Of a stretch of 64,000 bases of DNA, positions 57,031-64,000 are shown piece after piece. A program made the translations under genes and the position numbers. The stretch lies in contig CM064417.1 in the NCBI GenBank assembly GCA_032690845.1, forward strand, positions 34,540,432 through 34,604,431, in the 5' to 3' direction. Positions within the stretch are counted from its first letter, which is position 1. Every line of letters begins with the position of its first letter. The DNA comes from Eleusine coracana subsp. coracana. Its lineage: Eukaryota > Streptophyta > Magnoliopsida > Poales > Poaceae. Under the pieces are notes generated by a model. The model was given only the letters and a program-made list of their open reading frames with translations, did no database searches and was not told the origin of the DNA.

Positions 57031-57497
57031 GAGCGGCAGTGTCAGTGCCATCCACTGACCGGTATGCCATGACAAAATCTTCAGGTCCAGTTACGTTCTA
57101 TGCGTCCATTATTGTTACCTTCCCAATGTGAAGGATGGTTTACGAGGACCACCTGAAAACTTTCGACGATGGTGCCATAATAACCATTCGTAGCAACCAC
57201 GGACAAGTAACCGGGTTGCACACGTAATACTGCACCTTCTTCTCGTCGTCCCTGAAGCATAGCAGCAATCCAGATGATGATGAATTCACGATGAACATCA
57301 TGTTTTCATGTCTCAACGAAGCCGGTCTGCATCTGAGGCAAGAACCCGAGGTCCGGCGCGAGAACGGACTCTGCCGAGCGGCGGCTGCCCTGAGCGGTGA
57401 GGAAGCAATGGCGCCTCCCCCATGGGCGGATCAGCATCTCGGACCGGAGGAAGACACCAGTGAGCTTCGTCCCGTGCGTGCGCTAGTAGCGGATGCG

Positions 57498-57772
57498 CAC
57501 TAAAAGAAAATCAATGCTTGTCGAGTGTCCTCCTCTTTACCGAGTATTTTTACTCAGACGTTTCGCAAAAGAACGTCTTTGTTTTTGTCAAATATCATAT
57601 AAAAAACACTCGATAAAATAAATACACTTGATAAAAAACACTTTGCTAAGTGCTAAAAAAATACTCGACAAAGAAGAGTGGTTGCCGAGTGTTTTCTCTA
57701 GCACTCGACAAAGATAAGGATTTGCCGAATATTTTTTCTTGACACTCAGCAAAGACAAGGGATTTGCGCGGG
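57498..57772 (+). mobile_element. Degraded CACTA-type end inside F-box gene 4
   Basis: It begins CACTAAAAGAAAATC and holds many decayed copies of the subterminal motif (CTTGTCGAGTG, TTGCCGAGTGTTTT, CACTCGACAAAG, CACTCAGCAAAG) in both orientations. It splits the F-box start (57849-57780) from the rest of the gene. The motif family is the one in the element at 48529. Confidence 0.7.
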
Positions 57773-57849
57773 ACAGGTGGTTAAGCGGCAGCCGGCAGGT
57801 GGAGGAAGATCTCTTCCACGAGGTAGTCACAGAGATCATCCATATCCAT

Positions 57850-59767
57850 TCAATACTTTGAAGTATGCTCGGTGTACCAGGGATTATTATCGATATAATA
57901 CTTGCCCTAATTCGGGACTAGTTATCCGCTGTAAATTATATATTGAATCCAGTCGATCGATCCGAGATGAACATGCCGCATACAATACTCCGATCTGGCA
58001 GACAATTTGTATTTCTTGCGTGGAGACATGGGATGGATTTCTTTTATTCTTTTTAGGGAACGTGGAGACGTGGGAGTTTAGTAGAACGTTTACAGTAAAA
58101 GTTTTGATAGCAAGGTCCTAAACTTCGTCCAACCGACGAATTGACAAGTACTGGTTCCGAGCAACATGCGCAGCAATAATAGAGAAGGTGAGCAGGAGAA
58201 AGTTAACACTTAACATGAGTAATCGTCTAGCCGTCTAGGCATCGTGAAACATACGGAAGGAGTAATACTGAAGAAACTTTCAGCATCAGGATCCAAAGAA
58301 GCATCAACGAAAGGTGCATTCTTGGCATAATCACAATCGTAAGAGCCGATACTCAGAACATGGATAGAGAGCAAAGGTTGGGCAGTAGCCCGTTTCAATT
58401 CCTTTTCTAATTCCCATCTCCTATGCTTCGCTAGATGTCCAAGCATAATTATGTAATTTTTAATAAAATTTGTGCAGCGGGGGTTTCCCTCGCTGTTTTC
58501 CGGTCAAAAAAAAGCATAATTATGTATTCTGATCCTCTGTGTTACTTCCTCCCTTGGAAGCCGAATGAAGCTACTACCATAGTGTGTTGGCATGTAAACA
58601 GTCCTTTTGAGACTCTCTTTCTGCTCTTAATAAAATGGCAGAGTCACTTTTTCACTTAGAACATACAAAAAATAAATGGGAATCCCAATAAAATTTTCAG
58701 AACATTATGCTTTAACATATAAACAAAGGCAAATCATCTTGCAAAACAAGGCTGTCAATTTTCTAAATTGAAATCTCAATGTATGATCGTTCAAAATAGT
58801 CAGTCCATGGAAACCTTTAAGAGCAACGTTATATAATTCAAAAGCAGAATGGCAACCATCTTTCTAGAGGAAGAAACAGAAAGCCACCACTAGGAGCCTA
58901 AACTGTGGAAAAAAAACAGAACAACAACAATGTGATAAGCATCTCCAAGGTTCATGTTCCTGAAAAAAATGTATGGGGATCACTATAAGAGTTGTATCCA
59001 TAATGTGCAATGAAAGATTATATAACCCAATTATATATGGAAAAAAAAGTGAAACTAATTATGTGCAGCACATAAACAGACTTATAAAAGGTAAATAACT
59101 TGTGATGCTTTGTTTGGTACACTGCATAGTTGAGCCAGACAAAGGTATGCACAGAAATTAATTCATAACATTCTCAAGTAGTATGATTTGTTCATCACAT
59201 TAGAGCGTTCTAAAAGTTTTAATTGAAGGGGGCTGTACTGATCATATATATCTAGTAGTAGATGAATTATATGATATTTCAAGATAGCAAAAGGCATGGT
59301 TGATAAGTATTTGCCAATTGACACAGCAGTTAATTCTGCATTTACACATGATTTGGTACATCAAAAGTGATATCCAGCAAGCATCTTCCATCACAAAACA
59401 GTTCCTGTTGTTCCAATTTTTTAATATATCACTATGAAACATAAGCTTTAGTAGCATCAACAATGCTAGAAAGAAACACAATTTAGACATAAAAGACAGA
59501 TTTCAATAGATGTTCAATATAGGACTCCTAGCATATTTAAATGAAACAACTGGTCCAACAACTAGATTTGTTCGATATGACAAAGTTCTTACACCATACA
59601 ATACAAGAATTTCAGTATGCAACAACACCATGATTCAAACCACAAACAGCACCTGCCATATATAGCTAGTAACAATAACTTAAGCAAAGTTCATAAGTCA
59701 TTACTGGCTGATCAAAAGCATATAGTGCAAACACAAGTAGACATCACATTTTCAGGAGTGCCCCAAC
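57850..59767. other. Intergenic region left of F-box gene 3
   Basis: No gene is supported. The part 58690-59130 has a diverged second copy at 61950-63061. Confidence 0.5.
58690..59130. repeat. Segmental duplicate, copy A (3' flank of F-box gene 3)
   Basis: It shares with copy B, in the same order: CTGTCAATTTTCTAAAT..GA.TCTCAAT (58750 / 62010), AGCCTAAACTG (58892 / 62767), ACAACAATG.TGATAAG.ATCTC (58921 / 62789), TCCATAATGT.CAA (58997 / 62864) and AACACATAAA.AG.CTTA.AAAGGTAAATA (59069 / 63001). Confidence 0.75.
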
Positions 59768-61097
59768 TCATGCTATGCCAGGATCAGAGTTCTTTATAGC
59801 TGGAATCTGCAGTGGGTGAGGTGGGTGCACATATGGGAAAATACAAAAAGAAGGCCTTGAGAATATATCTTGTGTGCACTGTAAATTCATTGTGCCATGC
59901 TCAATGGATTAGGCAAACACAGAATCAGCCATAGTGACGAAGACAACATCCTCATTAGTTGGGTGGAAGCCCAATGGTTCAGGGTAGTCACACAAAGCAG
60001 CTGCTTCGGTATTTCGTTCCAGTAGTTCTGCGACACCAACCCGGTGTACCAGCATCCACATGATATTTTTACCTCCTTCCTTCGAATCCCACACCTCGAA
60101 CACCGACGAATTGGAATGAGCGTACCGGAGACCCCCTCCCAGGCGCTCTCCTATGCTCCTTTTAAATTTGCCTTGAGTGAGGCATTCAGGCAATGGGATG
60201 ACTTGAACAGAGTGGTTAGCACTGTTGTATGCTATGGCCTGGTCCCTAACTACACACCTGATCCAGTACGCAGTACCATTGTGGTCAAGTATCGGGGGTG
60301 GCACAAAATAGTCATGGACAACCACAGGAGGCTGGCGTTGCATTGTTTCCCACTGACCAGTATCTGAGGAAAAGAGCCTCAGATCAAAACACGCGCCTTC
60401 GTACTGCCAATGCATAGGATGGTTGAAGAGGACAACTTGGAAGCGCTTGGCGCCGCCGTCTTCATCGGTGTCCACCCTTAGGAGACCGGACATCGACTTA
60501 AGAGGGCGGGCACGGCAGCTCAGGCAGAGCCACCCACTGCCACGTCACGGGATTGCAGACGTAGAAATGCACGGGACGGATACGGCCCCTGGAGCAGAGC
60601 AGCAGGCCGCCCGCCGAGTGCACGACGACGGCGACGAGCCCGGTGGCCAGAGCGCCCATGCTCCTCAGGTGGGCCTTCTCCCTCGCCCTTGGCCCGGGCA
60701 AGAAGGAGAGATCCGCACCGGACACCAGGTCCGTGCCGGGCTCGTGTCCTCCGGACAAGAAACGAGGAAGGGGCTCCGTTGGGCACACGTAAGGCTGGAA
60801 GAAGACGCCGGCGCGCGGGCGGTGCCAGTAGCGGCCGGCGAAATCGGGGTTGAGGACGAGTGCGTTGTAGCGGCGGGAGGCAGCACCGAGGCATAGCAGA
60901 TCCTTGGGTAGCAGGCGGGGGAGGATTTCCTCCACCATGAGCGTGTCGCACAGAAGATCCATCGATCCATCTGCAGATTAGTAACAAAAGAAGCTATAAT
61001 CAAGGGCCCCGCGGAGAAGGGAGGAAGGAAGCCTGATCGATCCAGCAGGTAAGCGCGGCGAGGATTTACCTGGCGCTAGTCCTGGGCGCGTCGCCAT
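59768..61097 (-). pseudogene. F-box gene 3, two exons, frameshift and premature stop
   Basis: Exon 1 is 61097-61070 (MATRPGLAP) with a GT donor. Exon 2 starts at 60970 after CTGCAG and continues DGSMDLLCDTLMVEEILPRL. The F-box and the first part of the associated domain (LLLCSRGRIRPVHFYVCNPV, then TWQWVALPELP) run to a TAA at about 60498. A net 2-base loss puts the rest in another frame (MSGLLRVDTDEDGG onward, from 60493). A second defect is TAA at 59909-59911, where the intact gene has Tyr; homology continues beyond it (SIEHGTMNLQCTQ, FPYVHPPHPLQIPAIKNS) to TGA at 59768. The exon structure equals that of gene 1. A sequencing error could explain at most one of the two defects. Confidence 0.82.
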
Positions 61098-61949
61098 CGG
61101 ATCGGAGCAAGGGAAGTGGGGAATTTTTTCCAGAGAGGAAAAGGAAGGGACGAAGGGGAGGGGTGCAGCTAGATAGATATTCTATAAACAAATTGCAGCC
61201 CAAATAACAATTTTGCAGAACTTTGTGTATAACGATTAACGAACTGAATTTAACCGAAGTTTTTACCAAACTGGATTTTATAAAACGTGCTGGAAATATA
61301 TTCAACAAACAAGGAACTTTTTGTCGTATCGTGTGAAGACACTTGAGCTTAAAGTTGCTTCAGGTTCAGCTTACAATTATGATTAGTGGCATTTTGGTTT
61401 CGTCATCTCGACCACCAGCTTAATCTTTTTATATATAAAAAAAAAGAACTCGTTACAAAGGATGAACAGAACGCTGTTGTTAAACCGGCATTCATCACTG
61501 GACTGGACGCTTGGTTACTTGAGAAGACTCGAGCACAGTTCAGATTTAGATATTTTTCTCTTTTTCAAAGTCCAACGATCTTGCCACGTGCAACATGACA
61601 ACACATTGCAAGTAGCCAAGTATAATCATGCATACACATCCAGAGGAAGTTGAAGCCAAGAGCTCCGATAATCCCACAATTGACTGTCCCTGCCTGTCAC
61701 CGCCATCAAAAACTCATAAATTTAAGACGCAGATGATGTGCCATATAAATAAACCACCATAGCTGATACCAATTACTCTTCCACTGCTGAAATCCGTATA
61801 GTTTGCAGCATAAACTGACGCTTCGTGTACTACCATACTAAAAGATACGTAGAACGGAATGAGGATAAAATTTTCCTAGAAATAACATATCATTATATTC
61901 ATAATGACATGAAAACATTATGGTTTCCGAACACCTTTACACAAAGTAA
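61098..61949. other. Upstream region of F-box gene 3
   Basis: Probable promoter and leader on the minus strand, without a clear TATA choice. No other gene seen. Confidence 0.4.
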
Positions 61950-62105
61950 GAAGTATTTGCATAACAGTTCAAATTTATAGAATACCCAAGGCAAACTCGC
62001 AATAGCAGCCTGTCAATTTTCTAAATGGAGTCTCAATATCACAATACTATCTTTACAACTTAAAGTTAATCTATGCAGATTTATAAATTCTAATCATGTA
62101 TAAAT

Positions 62106-62118
62106 AATAGATACTTAG
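62106..62118. repeat. Left target site duplication of the LINE
   Basis: AATAGATACTTAG; repeated at 62718-62730 after the poly-A tail. Confidence 0.85.
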
Positions 62119-62717
62119 CCCCTGGAAAGTTCCGATTCTTCCTCTAGCTGACTGCTCATGATAGGTGCTGGACAGCTGATCGCCTAGCATGAAGAAACCT
62201 CCCTCATCTAGAGCGTTGCCCATTCTGTGACCAGGGCAATGAAACCATTGACCACCTCCTCGCTGGATGTGTGTTTGCAAGGCAGTTTTGGCACATTGCC
62301 CTACACCGAATTGGTCTAGCAACATTCTCTTCTCAGCCACTGGATGCATCTTCCAAGAATGGTGGAGGATCAGGTCGAAACTGGTTGGCACAAGACGCAA
62401 AGCTCTCAACACAATCATAATCCTTAGAGCATGGACACTATGGCGACACCGGAATGAATGTGTGTTTTATGGCACTCCTCCTAAGCTTTGATCAAATTGG
62501 CGAAGGAAGGCACTTGGTGGTGCATGAGCGGGACCAAGGATTTATCTTTGTTGATCGGCCTGCCCAAGTGAGTGATGATTAGATCACCTGAGGTTTCATC
62601 TAGGCCGGGTTGTTTTTTTATTAAAAAGGGACGAATGTAATTAATATTTGTATTTGTATTTGTTTTCTCTTTCTATTAGTGCAATAATACATAGCTCTCC
62701 TACGTATTCGAAAAAAA
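62119..62717 (+). mobile_element. 5'-truncated L1-type LINE
   Basis: It begins within the C-terminal part of the LINE reverse transcriptase protein. WKFRFFLWL is followed, in shifted frames, by a decayed zinc-binding reverse transcriptase-associated region around DHLLAGCVF, then EWWRIRSKLVGTRRKALNT and ILRAWTLWRHRNECVF. A 3' untranslated region with GGCCGGGTTGTTTTTTTATT and a poly-A end follows (62711-62719). A 13-bp target duplication flanks it. Truncation at the 5' end is usual for LINE insertions. It cannot move on its own. Confidence 0.88.
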
Positions 62718-63134
62718 AATAGATACTTAGATAAGTATCCATTAAGAGACACAATCGCCACTCAAAGCCTAAACTGAAAAGAGAAAAACAACAATGATGA
62801 AAACATGATAAGGATCTCATAGGTTCACGTTCCCGAAAAGGATTATATATGGCTCGCCTCGGATCCATAATGTACAACAGCCTAATAACTGACAAAGTAT
62901 GGTTTAGAAAGGTTTTATATTGTTGAATATATATAGAACAGTTCCATATATAGTGGATAATGAACGTGTTGTCTTCAAAAATGAGTGAACCTGAATATAT
63001 GAACACATAAATAGGCTTAAAAGGTAAATATGACTCATGATGATTATTCATTTGGTGTATTCACTAATAGCGGTGTTGCAAAAAAGCTCATAGCGACGGT
63101 TTTGAAGAAACCTGTCGCTACAGTGACCCTTCAG

Positions 63135-63216
63135 TTTTTAGCGGCGGTTTAAGATGTGAACCGCCCTTAAAAATCGATTTTTAGGGGCAGTTCACAACTT
63201 GAACTGCCGCTAAAAA
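63135..63216. repeat. Palindrome 1 of the CACTA end
   Basis: TTTTTAGCGGCGGTTTAAG at the left pairs with CTTGAACTGCCGCTAAAAA at the right, centred on AAAATCGATTTT. Confidence 0.88.
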
Positions 63217-63254
63217 TAAAGGTCATTTTTAGTGGCGGTTCAAGGTGTAAACTA

Positions 63255-63338
63255 TTTTTAGCGGCGGTTCAAGATGTGAACCGCCCCTATAAAAATCGAT
63301 TTTTAGGGGCGGTTCACATCTTGAACCATCGCTAAAAA
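63255..63338. repeat. Palindrome 2 of the CACTA end
   Basis: TTTTTAGCGGCGGTTCAAG pairs with CTTGAACCATCGCTAAAAA, again centred on AAAATCGATTTT; it is a close copy of palindrome 1. Confidence 0.88.
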
Positions 63339-63537
63339 GGCTGAGACCCATTTGTTTTCGTTTGGCCCAGTTAGTAGAAATAAAAAGACTAGCTCTTCTC
63401 CTAAATCCTAACTCCCTCACCCTCCTCCCTCAGCCTTCGCTCCGAGCCGCCACCTCCCTCAGCTTCGCTCCGAGTCGTCCCTCTCCCCTTACCCATCTCT
63501 CTCTTCGGTGATGGCACATCTTCTCTGCCCCTCTCCC

Positions 63538-63575
<38 letters not shown>
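63538..63575. repeat. CT microsatellite
   Basis: About 18 uninterrupted CT units. Confidence 0.92.
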
Positions 63576-63577
<2 letters not shown>

Positions 63578-63715
63578 CGACAAGGACGCGGCTTTGGTGC
63601 GGTGCCGCTACGGCGAGGAGGTTCCACGAGGGCCGTGGACGCGCTGTCGCTTCGGTGAGCAGAGGTCGCGACCCGCGGCCTCGCGCCCGGATCTGACGCG
63701 GCACGCCTCCAGCAA

Positions 63716-64000
63716 GGCGGGCGGCGGCGGATCTTACCCTCTCATGGGCGGGCGGCAGCGGATCCCGCCCTCTCGCGAGCGGGCGGCGGCGGATCCGGCC
63801 CCCTCGCAGGCGGGTGGCGATGGATCTCGCCCTCTCGCGGGCGGGCGGCGGCGGATCTCGCCCCCTCTCAGGAGGTTGGCGGTGGATCTCGCCCCTTCGT
63901 GGGCGGTCAACAGCGGATCCGGCCCATGGGCGGCGGCGGATCGATCTGGCCCCCTCACAGGCGAGCGGCGGCGGATCCGGCCCTCTCGTGGTGGGCGGGC
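63716..64000. repeat. 31-bp GC-rich minisatellite reaching the window edge
   Basis: At least nine tandem units of GCGGGCGGCGGCGGATC followed by (C/T)(C/G/T)GCCC(C/T)CTCxxG. The GGATC core is kept in nearly every unit. A 31-bp unit rotates the reading frame, so open frames across it are not evidence of a gene. Confidence 0.88.

Larger units (their letters stand above)
49233..57849 (-). pseudogene. F-box gene 4, destroyed by a Copia insertion and small DNA-transposon relics
   Basis: Read on the minus strand, the gene starts MDMDDLCDYLVEEIFLHLP at 57849, clearly the F-box start of this family, then is cut by a CACTA-like relic (57772-57498). Downstream come recognisable pieces in changing frames: QYYVCNPVT (about 57220), FQVVLVNHPSHWEG (about 57145), HTGQWMALTLPL (about 57070), another small relic, RGTAYWIAYNS (about 56900) and VADGPRNRCLGERFG (about 56790). 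The 7.1-kb Copia element follows (56741-49652). The 3' end lies beyond it: SFIQGVQGGGIWWKEVHRAN to LFNVIAFHPTEDVFYFDVGS, stop at 49233. Each block matches the intact gene at 32839. Frameshifts and stops outside the insertions show long decay. Confidence 0.8.
61950..63061. repeat. Segmental duplicate, copy B, interrupted by a LINE
   Basis: It matches copy A (58690-59130) in order and orientation. The LINE (62119-62717) lies within it, and a CACTA end follows at 63062, cutting the homology. Confidence 0.75.
63062..63400 (+). mobile_element. CACTA-type element end, running out of the window
   Basis: It begins CACTAATAGCGGTGTTGC and carries subterminal repeats based on GCGGTTCA(A/C)(G/A)(A/T)TGTGAACCGCC. 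These include two 82-84-bp palindromes (63135-63216 and 63255-63338), each centred on AAAATCGATTTT. Such subterminal arrays are typical of plant CACTA elements. The transposase region and other end are not in view. Confidence 0.65.

Noticed and set aside
63430..63958. Arg/Glu-rich and Arg/Pro-rich minus-strand frames
   Set aside because: They are translations of the CT microsatellite and of a 31-bp minisatellite that rotates the frame.

Overview
The window is plant nuclear DNA, most likely from a grass (Poaceae). Two of its LTR elements look like the grass-abundant Maximus/SIRE-type Copia group, one is a Tat-type Gypsy element, and there are non-autonomous CACTA elements with CTCGGCAAA subterminal repeats, a Helitron end carrying the CCCGT...ACGGG hairpin and CTAG terminus, an L1-type LINE, and a small cluster of plant F-box genes. 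I see no bacterial-type operons, rRNA or tRNA genes. Most of the sequence is retrotransposon, stacked in nested insertions; the host genes occupy about 29.2-34.1 kb and 49.2-61.1 kb.

Region 1-29 kb is a transposon stack. An old, long, non-coding LTR-like sequence (1-1186 resuming at 21225-23212) is interrupted by a Tat-type Gypsy element on the minus strand (1187-21219, target duplication CTTTT). That element is itself interrupted inside its reverse transcriptase by a minus-strand SIRE-type Copia element (8315-17363, target duplication ACCCC/ACCCG). The Tat element also carries a spliced gene of its own on the opposite strand (2572-5270) with a TATA box. To the right lie the 3' part of a degraded Copia element (about 23213-26156), which contains an organelle-like segment with a group II intron domain V, and another long LTR-like stretch (26169 to about 28.9 kb).

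Region 29-34 kb holds the host genes: a broken F-box gene (29272-30467), a degenerate repeat array (30589-31190), a three-exon gene for a small Lys/Arg-rich protein (31846-32417), and the one F-box gene with an open frame (32839-34071).

Region 36.3-47.2 kb is a second SIRE-type Copia element (36345-47151, perfect target duplication AGTTC) sitting close to a Helitron 3' end (47542). Region 48.5-57.9 kb holds a CACTA-type miniature element and a fourth F-box gene on the minus strand, broken by a complete 7.1-kb Copia element (49652-56741, target duplication CAAAC) and by two small CACTA-like relics.

Region 57.9-64 kb contains the third F-box gene (minus strand, frameshift and premature stop), its 3' flank, and a diverged second copy of that flank (about 61950-63061) that was later hit by a 5'-truncated LINE (13-bp target duplication) and by a CACTA element end at 63062. 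The CACTA end carries two long palindromes, a CT microsatellite and a 31-bp minisatellite that runs off the window.

The picture is local tandem expansion and decay of an F-box family, invaded by several generations of transposons. The dates and expression of all parts are unknown from sequence alone.
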